From the NCBI GenBank assembly GCA_910574285.1, contig CAJTAL010000011.1, positions 36,075 to 100,074 of the forward strand: a DNA stretch of 64,000 bases, in the 5' to 3' direction. Shown here piece after piece: positions 52,261 through 61,737 of this stretch. The notes beneath the pieces are model-generated. The model saw only the letters and a program-made list of their open reading frames with translations, was not told where the DNA came from and did no database searches. Numbering within the stretch: the first letter of the stretch is position 1; every line of letters begins with the position of its first letter. The position numbers were made by a program, and so were the translations under genes. This DNA is from Lachnospiraceae bacterium. GTDB taxonomy: Bacteria > Bacillota > Clostridia > Lachnospirales > Lachnospiraceae.

Positions 52261-55200
52261 ATGAGAAAAATATTTGATAAACATTCTTTTTTTGTCCATC
52301 CATTGACCATATGGCTGCTTTCCTCTGCTCTTTTAATCGCTGTATTTCTTTTCTGGGCCGTCCGGCCTGAAAACGCAGACCGGGCACATGCCGGAGTTCT
52401 GTACGCTTCCCGAATTAATAACAGGACGCCGGTGGCGCTGAACGGGGAATGGGAATACTATGACAGACAGTTTCTCTTTCCTTCCGACTTCTCCGGGAAT
52501 ACCGACGATGTATCCCCAAAAAGCTTCCGTACTCTCCCCGGCTCCCGCCCCTTTGCCCACGGATACGGCACATACCGGCTTACTTTCTCCTTTTTAAGTT
52601 CGGAATCCCTGTATTCCCTGCGTCTGACCGGTATCCAGAGCGCCGCGCGCATATATATAGACGGAACACTGATCTCCGATATCGGTTTTACTTCTTCTCT
52701 GGAGTCGAGTTCAGAGACTTCAAAGGACAGCCAATATATCGTGTTCCCCCTTAATATCATGAGGCGCACCCATGAGATGATCATCCACGTATCGAGCTTC
52801 AGTAATTATCCGTCCGGCATTACGAACCCGATCTATTTCGGCACGCAGATCGACGGCTACCGCCTCTCGTCGCAGTTTAAATTCGCAGAATCCGTAGGAC
52901 TCATCAGTGTCGGCATTCTGATCATCTTTTTGATCTTTATCTTATTTTTCAGGATTCAGATCAGGAGCACCCTGCACCTGCTTCTATGTACTATTATGCT
53001 GGCGTTCCAGTTGATTTATTCCAGCAATGAACTTCTTACTCAACCCATACAGTCCCATATTTACCTTTTCCTGGCCCGGATTAACATCTCATCCCTCTGC
53101 CTGATGGGACTCGGTATGGTTCTGCTCGCCGGACAGAATTGCTATTCACAGAGGATACTGCACAAAACACTCAAAATCTATTATTATATGCTTCCCGTCC
53201 TCCTGTGCTTCACCATAGTATGCCCAGGCAAACATCTTCTGTACGCCAAGATACTGGCAAACCTGTACCTGACCATTTCCTTTCTTCACGCCTGCTCTTT
53301 ACTGGTTACAGAAGCCCGCGGCAGAAGCTACAGCGCGCTGATGCTTTTATTATCGCTGACCTTCTGCAGCTATTACTTTTCTTTGCAGTTTTTCTACAGC
53401 AAGGGGATTGTTGCCGCGAACGCCTACAACAGCATTTATATCTTCCTGTTAGTCGCCTATGCCGCCTCGCAGCTTGCCTATGTCTCCCTGCAGGTATCGC
53501 GGATCTATACCGGCAATGCAAGACTGGCCCAGCGAATGGCCGTCTCCGACAAACTAAAAAGCGAATTTATTTCCGCCGCTTCACACGAACTGCGCACGCC
53601 TCTCCACGGCATCCTGAACATCATTGAGTCGGCCGTCTCCCGCCTGGAACAGCCCGACCGCGCCAAAGAACAGCTTCACATGGCCCTGAATCTTGCCCGG
53701 AAGATGAACAGCGTCATCGACGACCTATACGGTTTTTATTCATCATCCGAACAGTTGAATACAAGCCTGAAGCCGATCAACCTTGATATCGAAGTCAACG
53801 CGGCCATCGAAGTATTTTATTATACTTCCGGCAATTCCAAACTCGCCCTGATCAACGCTCTTTCCCCGGACGCCCTCTGGGTAAACGCCGACGAATCCTG
53901 CCTCTGGGAAATTCTGAACAATATTATCGGAAACGCGGTGAAATACACGGAAGCCGGATCTATAACCGTTACGAGCCGGCAGGCAGACGGGAAAATCTAT
54001 GTATCTGTTACCGATACCGGAATCGGAATACCCGCCGCGGATATAGACTACATCTTCGACAAATCCGTCCGCCTTGAAAATGCCTCCCAAAAGGCGGAAG
54101 GACTGGGCTACGGCCTCTATCTCGTACGTCAGCTCGTAAAACGGATGAATGGAGAAATCTATGTAGAATGGTCGGTTCCGGGAAAGGGAACCTGTATTAC
54201 CTTTTATCTGGGAGCGTGCGATCTGAGAATGATCAATCAGGAAAATACCGCAAAACAGATTCTCGGCCATACCGAACAGAATTATCTGGAAACCTTCCGC
54301 GGAACATCTGCGTCTTTATTAGTGGTAGATGATAACGAAGACAACCTCCATATCATTCGGACGCTCTTTGAAGACTGCTGTTTTTCCATGGATTTGGTCC
54401 AGAACGCCGGGAAGGCTTTGGACTTGCTAGATAAACATTCTTATGATATCATCATATTAGATGTAATGATGCCAGAGATGAGCGGATTCGAGCTGTGCCG
54501 GACAATCAGGAAACGATACTCACATTTTGAACTTCCGGTACTTCTCCTGACCGCCTGTGATTCTACGGAAGAGATCCTGACCGGCTTCTGGTCAGGGGCA
54601 AACGACTATGTTGTAAAGCCCGCAGACCGAACAGAGCTGCGGACACGCGTATTCAGCCTGGTGACATTGAAGCAGTCTGTAAATGCGGCGTTGGAAAATG
54701 AGATGCTGTTTCTCCAGGCTCAGATACGGCCTCATTTTCTGTATAACGCTTTTAACACCATCAGCGCGGTTGCCCTGACAGACGGACCGAAAGCCAGCGA
54801 CTTAATTGATGACCTTGCAATATATCTGCGGGGCTGCTTCAACAGCGACGTAAGCCAGGGTCTTATTCCGATCGAAACGGAGCTTGGGATTGTGGACTCC
54901 TATGTCCGCATCGAACAGGCGCGGTTCGGGAAACGTCTGCGTTTTGAATCAGCCGTCGAGACGTCCGGAAGCTTCTGCCTTCCGCCGCTGACAATCCAGC
55001 CCCTGGTGGAAAATTCTATCCGCCACGCTACCCTGGACAGCTATGCAGATATTGAGATACGGCTGTCTGTCACAGAGGACACACAGTTTATCTATATCAC
55101 TATCCGGGACAACGGTAAAGGAATTGAACCGTCTACCATCTCCGAACTGATGGACGACTGTCCTTCCCGCCGCACAGGAGGAATCGGGCTAAACAATGTA

Positions 55201-55314
55201 AACCGGAGGCTGAAGCTTCACTACGGCATCCCTCTTAAGGTCCATACCACACCTAAGGACGGCACCCGTATTTTGATCAAGATCCCCAGGACACATATAT
55301 CCGGGAAAAAATAA
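52261..55314 (+). CDS. hybrid sensor kinase with two kinase modules
   Basis: A membrane protein of 1017 residues. N-terminal segment, extracellular galactose-binding-like domain, 7TMR-DISM-type membrane region (about residues 210-410), HisKA with His442 (ISAASHELRTPLHGIL), HATPase (NIIGNAVKYTE, GLGYGLYLV), receiver with Asp734 (IIILDVMMPEMSGFELCR), then a LytS-type kinase with His825 (AQIRPHFLYNAFNTI) and second ATPase domain (VENSIRHATL, IRDNGKGI). Start at 52261, six bases after GGAGG. Divergent from the importer; partner of the next gene. Confidence 0.93.
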   Translation: MRKIFDKHSFFVHPLTIWLLSSALLIAVFLFWAVRPENADRAHAGVLYASRINNRTPVALNGEWEYYDRQFLFPSDFSGNTDDVSPKSFRTLPGSRPFAHGYGTYRLTFSFLSSESLYSLRLTGIQSAARIYIDGTLISDIGFTSSLESSSETSKDSQYIVFPLNIMRRTHEMIIHVSSFSNYPSGITNPIYFGTQIDGYRLSSQFKFAESVGLISVGILIIFLIFILFFRIQIRSTLHLLLCTIMLAFQLIYSSNELLTQPIQSHIYLFLARINISSLCLMGLGMVLLAGQNCYSQRILHKTLKIYYYMLPVLLCFTIVCPGKHLLYAKILANLYLTISFLHACSLLVTEARGRSYSALMLLLSLTFCSYYFSLQFFYSKGIVAANAYNSIYIFLLVAYAASQLAYVSLQVSRIYTGNARLAQRMAVSDKLKSEFISAASHELRTPLHGILNIIESAVSRLEQPDRAKEQLHMALNLARKMNSVIDDLYGFYSSSEQLNTSLKPINLDIEVNAAIEVFYYTSGNSKLALINALSPDALWVNADESCLWEILNNIIGNAVKYTEAGSITVTSRQADGKIYVSVTDTGIGIPAADIDYIFDKSVRLENASQKAEGLGYGLYLVRQLVKRMNGEIYVEWSVPGKGTCITFYLGACDLRMINQENTAKQILGHTEQNYLETFRGTSASLLVVDDNEDNLHIIRTLFEDCCFSMDLVQNAGKALDLLDKHSYDIIILDVMMPEMSGFELCRTIRKRYSHFELPVLLLTACDSTEEILTGFWSGANDYVVKPADRTELRTRVFSLVTLKQSVNAALENEMLFLQAQIRPHFLYNAFNTISAVALTDGPKASDLIDDLAIYLRGCFNSDVSQGLIPIETELGIVDSYVRIEQARFGKRLRFESAVETSGSFCLPPLTIQPLVENSIRHATLDSYADIEIRLSVTEDTQFIYITIRDNGKGIEPSTISELMDDCPSRRTGGIGLNNVNRRLKLHYGIPLKVHTTPKDGTRILIKIPRTHISGKK

Positions 55315-55332
55315 TTTTCATCGAGGTAAACC

Positions 55333-56445
55333 ATGAAATACAGAACAATTATCGTGGATGACGAACTGCCCGCATTGACAAAATTACGCTATTTCTTAGA
55401 AGCCTACAGTGATTTTGAACTGATCGGCGCTTTCGATAATGCAGACGACGTTCTTGATTCCATCGAAGAACTGCATCCCCAGGTCGCTTTCTTAGATATC
55501 GCCATGCCCGGCCACAACGGAATGGAACTGGCTTCCATGCTGCAGGCCCGTTCAGCAGACAGAATCAAGATTATCTTCATCACTGCATTCGACCAATATG
55601 CAGTCTCTGCTTTTGAGATCAACGCGACCGATTATCTCCTCAAACCTGTCAGCAAAGAACGCTTTCATAAATCTATCCTGCGGATACAAGATATGTTTGC
55701 AGAAGCACCGCCGGCTTCTTCCGGCTTCGCGCCGGCGCATTCATCACAGCCTATGCTTCATGCCTTCGGAAAATTAGAAATTACGGGCGGTTCAACTATA
55801 CAGCCGGAATGGCGGACGGCAAAAGTCCGCGAGCTTTTTGCGCTTTTCCTCCAGAACCGTCCCAACGGCATCTACCGCCAGACTCTGCTTAAGACGTTAT
55901 GGGGAAATCTTTCTGAGGAAAAAGCCCTCTCCAACCTCAATACATGCAATTATTACCTGCGGAAATTTCTGAAGGAGACCCAGACAGATATCTCCCTGAA
56001 CTACAAACGCGGATACTATTCCCTGGATCTGGGAAGCGTAGTCTGCGACGCCGACATCTTTCAGAATGCAGAATCCCTGGCTTCCTCATTATCAGAGACA
56101 AACCTCCCGGATGTCCTGTATGCCGCTTCTCTATACCGCGGAAAATATTTTGAAGATGTAAAATGTGACTGGGCCAATCTATTAAGAGATCAGTATGACA
56201 TCCGATATGCCAGTCTCCGGGTGAAGATTGCATCCTATTATGCATCTGCCGGAGAGTTAGAAGCCTCCAACTCTCACGCCGCCATGGCTCTGGATATCGA
56301 TCCTCTCTGTGAAAACGCGTGGAAGCTTCTCCTGATAAACTATAAAGCTTCGGACGACAGGACGCATTTCGAGACCACTCAAAAGAGCAGGGCGTCCGCA
56401 TACCAAAATCTTGGGCTTACGGCGCCGGTATTGGATTTTCTCTGA
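55333..56445 (+). CDS. response regulator with SARP-like DNA-binding and BTAD domains
   Basis: 370 residues. Receiver with Asp55 (VAFLDIAMPGHNGMEL) and Lys in YLLKPVSKERF; then a winged helix (RTAKVRELFALFLQNRPNGI, LLKTLWGN) and a bacterial transcriptional activator domain with TPR-like helices (LYAASLYRGKYFEDVKCDW, MALDIDPLCENAWKLLL). 18 bases after the kinase, so its cognate regulator. It probably activates the importer operon. A terminator follows. Confidence 0.93.
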   Translation: MKYRTIIVDDELPALTKLRYFLEAYSDFELIGAFDNADDVLDSIEELHPQVAFLDIAMPGHNGMELASMLQARSADRIKIIFITAFDQYAVSAFEINATDYLLKPVSKERFHKSILRIQDMFAEAPPASSGFAPAHSSQPMLHAFGKLEITGGSTIQPEWRTAKVRELFALFLQNRPNGIYRQTLLKTLWGNLSEEKALSNLNTCNYYLRKFLKETQTDISLNYKRGYYSLDLGSVVCDADIFQNAESLASSLSETNLPDVLYAASLYRGKYFEDVKCDWANLLRDQYDIRYASLRVKIASYYASAGELEASNSHAAMALDIDPLCENAWKLLLINYKASDDRTHFETTQKSRASAYQNLGLTAPVLDFL

Positions 56446-56475
56446 AAAAGAATGTCCCCTGCTATATCATGAAAA

Positions 56476-56514
56476 AGGCTGCTGCAAAAAGCATCGATTC
56501 TTTTGCAGCAGCCT
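56476..56514. terminator. terminator after the response regulator
   Basis: A stem starting AGGCTGCTGCAAAA pairs with TTTTGCAGCAGCCT (14 bp), followed by CTTTTTAG. Strong and plus-oriented. Confidence 0.85.
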
Positions 56515-56558
56515 CTTTTTAGTCGGCAAAGAAATCTTTCGATTAACTCAGCCTCCTG

Positions 56559-57929
56559 TCAGATATTCGATTTAACGGAAACCTTCAGCCTCCTTTTCGC
56601 TTTCATATCTAACGGAATCTCCTGATAACGGTAGATACTGAGCAGCAGCCCTATCAAAACATTCGTCACAACCACTCCCGTCCCTCCATAAGTAAAGAAA
56701 GGACAATAAACACCGCCAACCGGAAACACTCCTGTATTCACCAGCACATAGAACAATAACTGTACAAAGAATACCACAGAACAACTGACGCCCATGATCA
56801 TTCCCAATTCATTCTTCTGCCGGAGAGATAACCCCAGAAAACAGATAAAAAGAAACGCCAGCACACCGATCAACAGTACGGCGGCAAGTATCCCGTAGTA
56901 TGCCGTCACATATACCAGACCAAATTCCGTCCCGCCCGGAAACCCTTCTGCGGCGCTGACCGCAGATTCACCTGCGCCCCTTAATACACTTCCGCCCAGA
57001 ATCTCCCGAAGCATACGGAACAGATATCCTGCTTCGCCGCTTCCCGGATGCAGAACTGCCCGAAGCCTCTCCGCCTGATAGCCTGCCCCTGCGCAAACCA
57101 CCCACACACATACGGCAGCCGGAATCAGCAAGACAGTCCCCCATATTCCTGCCAACATATACTTTACGGACACTGCAAACCATCCCCTGCCGACTGCAAA
57201 TGACAGAATCAGAACAAACATCAGGAAAAGCATCATAGCCGTACTTGTACTCGGTACATAAAGGCTTATACATATTGCAGGAAGCATCCACAAGATCCCC
57301 TTAACAACCGCAGAATATCCCTGTCCCCGATATCCGTACAGGACTGCGCCGTATAATGGAAAAAACAGATAGCACAGCATCTTGATATTCACAGAGGGCG
57401 CTCCCGGAAGCGGCAGATGAAGGAATACTGTCGCTCCGTTTACCGGAACTCCAAACAGCATAATCCCGGCAGCTATCATCACTGCCAGCAGCACAGTCAG
57501 CTCTCTTGCCCACAGCCCCAGCCTGCTGTAATCCACATAACAAACTCCTGCCATGATCATAAACCCTATTAATATATATATAATATGATGCAATCCTGCT
57601 CCGGGCAAGAGGGTCGCATCCGTAAAGTTCTTCTGCAGAAAACAGGAAACCAGAAAACCTGCCGCATACAATATTCCCATCAATGCCAAAAGCCCCCCTA
57701 CCATCTGCGGACGGTGAACCATATCAAGAGCCGCTCCTGCTTCCACCGGATCTCCCATCTCTTTTACTGCCTCAGCCTGCGCCTCATCTCTTGTCATTCC
57801 CTCGCTTACATAGAATTCTTCCTGCTCTTCCATATGATTCAGCATCTCCCGTGCCACCTGGTTCCTGGCTTTCTTACAGCGGATCTGCTCCGTCAATATC
57901 CGAATATATTCTTCTTTTCTGTCTCCCAT
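56559..57929 (-). CDS. FtsW/RodA/SpoVE-family protein with HAAS-like prefix
   Basis: 456 residues. An N-terminal cytoplasmic helical prefix of about 75 residues (VAREMLNHMEEQEEFYVSEG, AVKEMGDPVEAG) as found on PadR-linked membrane proteins is followed by the ten-helix SEDS fold. Signature pieces: the late Pro-containing loop VNTGVFPVGGVYCPFFTYGG. May be a glycosyltransferase polymerising peptidoglycan, but a role outside division is likely because of the prefix. 16 bases after padR. Confidence 0.9.
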   Translation of the reverse strand: MGDRKEEYIRILTEQIRCKKARNQVAREMLNHMEEQEEFYVSEGMTRDEAQAEAVKEMGDPVEAGAALDMVHRPQMVGGLLALMGILYAAGFLVSCFLQKNFTDATLLPGAGLHHIIYILIGFMIMAGVCYVDYSRLGLWARELTVLLAVMIAAGIMLFGVPVNGATVFLHLPLPGAPSVNIKMLCYLFFPLYGAVLYGYRGQGYSAVVKGILWMLPAICISLYVPSTSTAMMLFLMFVLILSFAVGRGWFAVSVKYMLAGIWGTVLLIPAAVCVWVVCAGAGYQAERLRAVLHPGSGEAGYLFRMLREILGGSVLRGAGESAVSAAEGFPGGTEFGLVYVTAYYGILAAVLLIGVLAFLFICFLGLSLRQKNELGMIMGVSCSVVFFVQLLFYVLVNTGVFPVGGVYCPFFTYGGTGVVVTNVLIGLLLSIYRYQEIPLDMKAKRRLKVSVKSNI

Positions 57930-57945
57930 AAGACGCCTCCTCTCT

Positions 57946-58329
57946 CTAATACACCGCTATATTCATCCCCGCACAGAATATCCGCCTTACTTCAGAATGA
58001 ACACCGTGACTTTCCAATACATTCGCGACCGCCCGGGAATATACCGCCCATTCCTCTTTCTTCTGTGCAAGCAGCTTACATCCGTCCTTCGCCATATGAT
58101 AATATTTTCGCGTTTTCCCGGATTCTTCTTTCTCGTAAGAACTTAACAACCCCTTTGTCTCCATTCCATGAAGCAGGGGATACAGCGTTCCCGCTTTTAA
58201 CTCAAATACATTCTCTGACTTCCTGCGAAGCTCTTCAATCATCTCATACCCATACATATCCTTCTCCTCCAGCAACCGCAAGATCAGCATGGACGTACTT
58301 CCCGAAACCAGACTTTTATCAATTGCCAT
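57946..58329 (-). CDS. PadR-family transcriptional regulator
   Basis: A 127-residue winged-helix regulator: SMLILRLLEEKDMYGYEMIE, LKAGTLYPLLHGMETKGLLS, RKYYHMAKDGCKLLAQKKEE. Complete, with AGAAAGGAG upstream. Operon partner of the FtsW-like gene, which it probably represses. Its upstream side consists of simple repeats (58383-58625). Confidence 0.93.
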   Translation of the reverse strand: MAIDKSLVSGSTSMLILRLLEEKDMYGYEMIEELRRKSENVFELKAGTLYPLLHGMETKGLLSSYEKEESGKTRKYYHMAKDGCKLLAQKKEEWAVYSRAVANVLESHGVHSEVRRIFCAGMNIAVY

Positions 58330-58382
58330 ATCTGTTCTCTCCTTTCTCTGACAATCTGCCGTTTATAATGCTCTGCATATAT

Positions 58383-58498
58383 CATCTATCTATCTATTTA
58401 TTTATCCATCTATTTATCCATTTATCCATCTATCCATCTATCTATCTATCCATCTATCCATCTATCCATCTATCCATCTATCCATCTATTCATCCATC
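58383..58498. repeat. tetranucleotide microsatellite
   Basis: About 115 bases of CTAT/CCAT-type tetranucleotides (ATCTATCTATTTATCC and variants), in the leader or promoter of padR on the minus strand. Confidence 0.95.
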
Positions 58499-58501
58499 CT
58501 C

Positions 58502-58625
58502 TATCCCCTATCCCCTATCCCCTATCCCCTATCCTCTGTCCTCTGTCCTCTGTCCTCTGTCCTCTGTCCTCTGTCCTCTGTCCTCTGTCCTCTGTCCTCT
58601 GTCCTCTGTCCTCTGTCCTCTGTCC
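58502..58625. repeat. heptanucleotide repeat tract
   Basis: Four copies of TATCCCC, one mixed unit, then 12 exact copies of TGTCCTC (58537-58620) and a partial one. Likely variable in length between cells, and lies upstream of padR. Confidence 0.95.
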
Positions 58626-58792
58626 ATCGTATATAGATTTCCGATATATGTTTGCTAATCGTATTATATATCGACAATCTATATATGTCAACACTTTATT
58701 CACATTTATTTATTCAACTTTCCTGTATATCCCGCATAATAGCTGTATATTTTGTGCATAAAATGCATATTTCTATATTTTTCATTTTATTC

Positions 58793-58850
58793 TTGCATAA
58801 TTATAAAAAATGCGTTATAGTATTCCTTGCAATTATGAATACAGAATCAT
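58793..58850 (+). promoter_or_regulatory. argG promoter with ARG-box-like sites
   Basis: -35 TTGCAT (58793-58798), 17-bp spacer, -10 TATAGT (58816-58821). The -35 is part of TTGCATAATTATA, shared with the argC dyad. TGAATACAGAATCA at about 58836-58850 is a second imperfect ARG-box. Repression by ArgR is inferred. Confidence 0.7.
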
Positions 58851-58951
58851 ATAACTGTTCGGAGTATGTTTGAAGATCATTCTCTATCAGAGACCAAACT
58901 TTAAACACACGCAAATCAAATACAGAATACAAAAATCAGGAGGCTACACAC

Positions 58952-60172
58952 ATGAAAGAAAAAGTTGTACTGGCATATTCAGGCGGACTGGATACCACAG
59001 CCATCATCCCATGGCTGAAAGAAAATTTTGATTATGAAGTAATCTGCTGCTGCATTAACTGCGGCCAGGGCGAAGAATTGGACGGCCTGGAAGAAAGAGC
59101 CAAATTATCCGGTGCTTCGAAATTATATATAGAAGATATCATCGACGATTTCTGCGACAATTATATCGTACCTTGCGTACAGGCGCATGCGGTATATGAG
59201 AACAAATATCTGTTAGGTACATCCATGGCACGTCCCGCGATCGCAAAAACGTTGGTGGAAGTTGCCCGGAAAGAGGGCGCATCTGCAATCTGCCACGGTG
59301 CAACCGGAAAAGGCAACGATCAGATCCGCTTTGAACTCGGTATCAAAGCTCTCGCACCGGATCTTAAGATCATTGCTCCATGGCGTATGACTGACGTATG
59401 GACCATGAATTCCCGTGAAGAAGAGATCGAGTACTGTAAACAGCACGGAATCCATCTTCCCTTCGACGCAAGCCACAGCTACAGCCGCGACCGCAACTTA
59501 TGGCACATCAGCCACGAAGGACTGGAATTGGAAGACCCTTCCTGTGAACCGAATTATGATCATCTGCTCGTACTTGGCGTTACTCCGGAGAAAGCGCCGG
59601 ATGAAGGCGAGTATGTCACTATGACGTTTGAAAAAGGAATTCCTAAGAGCATTAACGGGGAAGAGATGAAGGTATCTGACATTATCCGCAAGTTGAATGA
59701 ACTCGGCGGAAAACACGGAATCGGTATCTGCGATATCGTAGAAAACCGGGTGGTCGGCATGAAATCCCGCGGCGTTTACGAAACTCCCGGAGGAACGATT
59801 CTCTACGAAGCACATCAACAATTGGAAGAACTGGTATTAGACCGCGCCACCTATGAAGTAAAAGAAGAGATGGGCAATAAGCTGTCACAGATCGTATATG
59901 AAGGAAAATGGTTCACACCGCTTCGAGAAGCCGTCCAGGCATTTGTCGAAAAGACTCAGGAATATGTAACCGGCGAAGTAAAATTCAAACTGTACAAAGG
60001 AAATATCATCAAAGCAGGAACCTCCTCTCCTTATTCCCTGTACAGCGAATCCCTCGCAAGCTTCACCACCGGCGATCTGTATGACCACCACGATGCCGAC
60101 GGATTCATCAATCTGTTCGGACTGCCCCTTAAAGTCCGCGCGATGAAGATGCAGGAAACCGGCAATCTTTAA
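58952..60172 (+). CDS. argG: argininosuccinate synthase
   Basis: ATP-dependent ligation of citrulline and aspartate. PP-loop [15 protein letters not shown] at the start, then [22 protein letters not shown] and the C-terminal [19 protein letters not shown]. 406 residues, complete. AGGAGG ribosome binding site. No argH follows; it must lie elsewhere. Unlinked from argCJBD but with a similar upstream site. A terminator follows at 60239. Confidence 0.97.
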   Translation: MKEKVVLAYSGGLDTTAIIPWLKENFDYEVICCCINCGQGEELDGLEERAKLSGASKLYIEDIIDDFCDNYIVPCVQAHAVYENKYLLGTSMARPAIAKTLVEVARKEGASAICHGATGKGNDQIRFELGIKALAPDLKIIAPWRMTDVWTMNSREEEIEYCKQHGIHLPFDASHSYSRDRNLWHISHEGLELEDPSCEPNYDHLLVLGVTPEKAPDEGEYVTMTFEKGIPKSINGEEMKVSDIIRKLNELGGKHGIGICDIVENRVVGMKSRGVYETPGGTILYEAHQQLEELVLDRATYEVKEEMGNKLSQIVYEGKWFTPLREAVQAFVEKTQEYVTGEVKFKLYKGNIIKAGTSSPYSLYSESLASFTTGDLYDHHDADGFINLFGLPLKVRAMKMQETGNL

Positions 60173-60238
60173 GCCTATACCTACATGTAAGTATGTTTGC
60201 CCGGCTCGTTGCCCGCAGGAATAAAAGGTTATGAAAAA

Positions 60239-60270
60239 GAGGGGGCTGTGAAAAAATTCACAGCCTCCTC
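60239..60270 (+). terminator. terminator after argG
   Basis: GAGGGGGCTGTGAA pairs with TTCACAGCCTCCTC (one mismatch), loop of four A, followed by TTTTTC. Confidence 0.85.
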
Positions 60271-60342
60271 TTTTTCATTCCTAACCCTTCCTCACTGATT
60301 TTGCCCTGGTATTTTACTCCCTGCCGCAATATTTTTATGACT

Positions 60343-61515
60343 TTATACTAAACTACACTTTATCTGTTCGATTTCTTTCAGCAATCGATCCTTTTCTTCT
60401 TTGTTTCTCTTATTTTGCTCTTTCAGATATGCAATTTCTTCCTTTTGTTTCTGATTCTCTTCCCTCTGTCTCTGATTCTCTTCCTTCTGCCTTCGATTCT
60501 CTTCCTTCTGTCTTTGATTCTCTTCCTTCTGTCTTCGATTCTCTTCCTTCTGCCTTTGATTCTCTTCCCTCTGTCTTTGATTCTTTTCCTTCTGTCTTTG
60601 ATTCTCTTCCTTCTGTCTCTGATACTCTTCTTGCAGTTCATCAATCATGTATCTTACCGTATTCCTATCCAACTCATACAATTCTTTTGAAAACATTCCC
60701 ATCACCTGCTCAATATTCCGGCAGATCTCATAGACCTGCTCATACATTGCCTTAAAGTCCGGATACTTCTCAATCAACGCAATGATATCCTCCGGTTCAT
60801 CACTGATCAGGAAAGTTAGCCATCCGTCCAGCCGCTTCTCTATTCTCTTATTCTGATGCTTTTCACGATAAATGTCAAGCGCAACAAAGACAAATTCCTG
60901 TAAAAGATCGATCTGAAGTCCCGTGTCCGATCTCTGCCGGAATTTATGGATATATTGATCCGGAAATGTATGAAACTCAGGAGTACTTTTCTCAAATAAC
61001 ACAATCGTATAGACGTTGGAAATCTCGCGGTAAGAAAAAGTCTCCTTCGTCATCTGATTCCGCACCTGCCTGTATTGACGCAGCAGCAGATCCGCCGAAT
61101 AGCAAGCGCTCCTCTGCCCCGGAAAAGCATACCCCACCTTCTGAATCTCCACATTAGCAATACTTCCGTCTGTCAGTTCCACCAGAAAATCCATGATCAG
61201 CAGCGACGTCTCGTCCGCAATGCGCGTGTTATCATTCGGAAGCACTTTTAACAATCTCACCTTCTTCCCCAACAGCAGCGATATCAGTTCTTCGATCCGC
61301 TCCGGGTATACTTCCGGATTCAGAATTGCCTTGGCACAGAAATCATAGAGCATCTTCACTCCTCTCGCACCCGTGCAGAAATCCAGAAACTCCTCCTTCT
61401 GCCTTTCCTCCCAACGATCGAACATCCTGTTCAATTCTTTTTTCTCCCGTATTTTTTCCATAACTTCTTCCCGGCTTTGAAGCATTGGAAAATATTCCTG
61501 TAATGCATGTTTCAA
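60343..61515 (-). CDS. Rpn-type PD-(D/E)XK nuclease family protein, copy 1
   Basis: 390 residues. N-terminal Rpn/transposase-like PD-(D/E)XK fold: VRLLKVLPNDNTRIADETSL, then LLIMDFLVELTDGSIANVEI and QKVGYAFPGQRSACYSA supply the acidic and E-x-Q-like core. The C-terminal third is a coiled coil made of nine seven-residue units (QRQKEEN type, residues 298-360). Nearly identical to copy 2 except for these units. Members are linked to recombination or mobile elements; activity untested. Confidence 0.88.
   Translation of the reverse strand: MKHALQEYFPMLQSREEVMEKIREKKELNRMFDRWEERQKEEFLDFCTGARGVKMLYDFCAKAILNPEVYPERIEELISLLLGKKVRLLKVLPNDNTRIADETSLLIMDFLVELTDGSIANVEIQKVGYAFPGQRSACYSADLLLRQYRQVRNQMTKETFSYREISNVYTIVLFEKSTPEFHTFPDQYIHKFRQRSDTGLQIDLLQEFVFVALDIYREKHQNKRIEKRLDGWLTFLISDEPEDIIALIEKYPDFKAMYEQVYEICRNIEQVMGMFSKELYELDRNTVRYMIDELQEEYQRQKEENQRQKEKNQRQREENQRQKEENRRQKEENQRQKEENRRQKEENQRQREENQKQKEEIAYLKEQNKRNKEEKDRLLKEIEQIKCSLV
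60436..60624 (-). repeat. 21-bp minisatellite in the Rpn gene
   Basis: Nine in-frame 21-base units coding heptads such as QRQKEEN. The paralogue at 61.7 kb has a single unit, so eight were gained or lost. Confidence 0.93.
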
Positions 61516-61737
61516 ATATAACCCCTCCTCACATTACTCTCTCTTTCTCTATAAAATAATATTTGTTTCGGATAAATGCTCCGCAATTGGAGCTTCTGAC
61601 GCCTTCCGGCTTAAGAAATTTTAGACACAGACTCTATATTCAGCACCCCAAACGCTTTAAATGGTAAAAAGCCGGGGTGCTTATACTCCTGTCAGATATA
61701 TATTTCAGACAATCCTTTCTGATTTCGTCCTGATATT

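Noticed and set aside
58502..58703. Heptamer tract as a CRISPR array or repeat protein
   Set aside because: Units are seven bases without unique spacers, and the minus-strand peptide of repeated GQRTEDR is just a reading of the tract.
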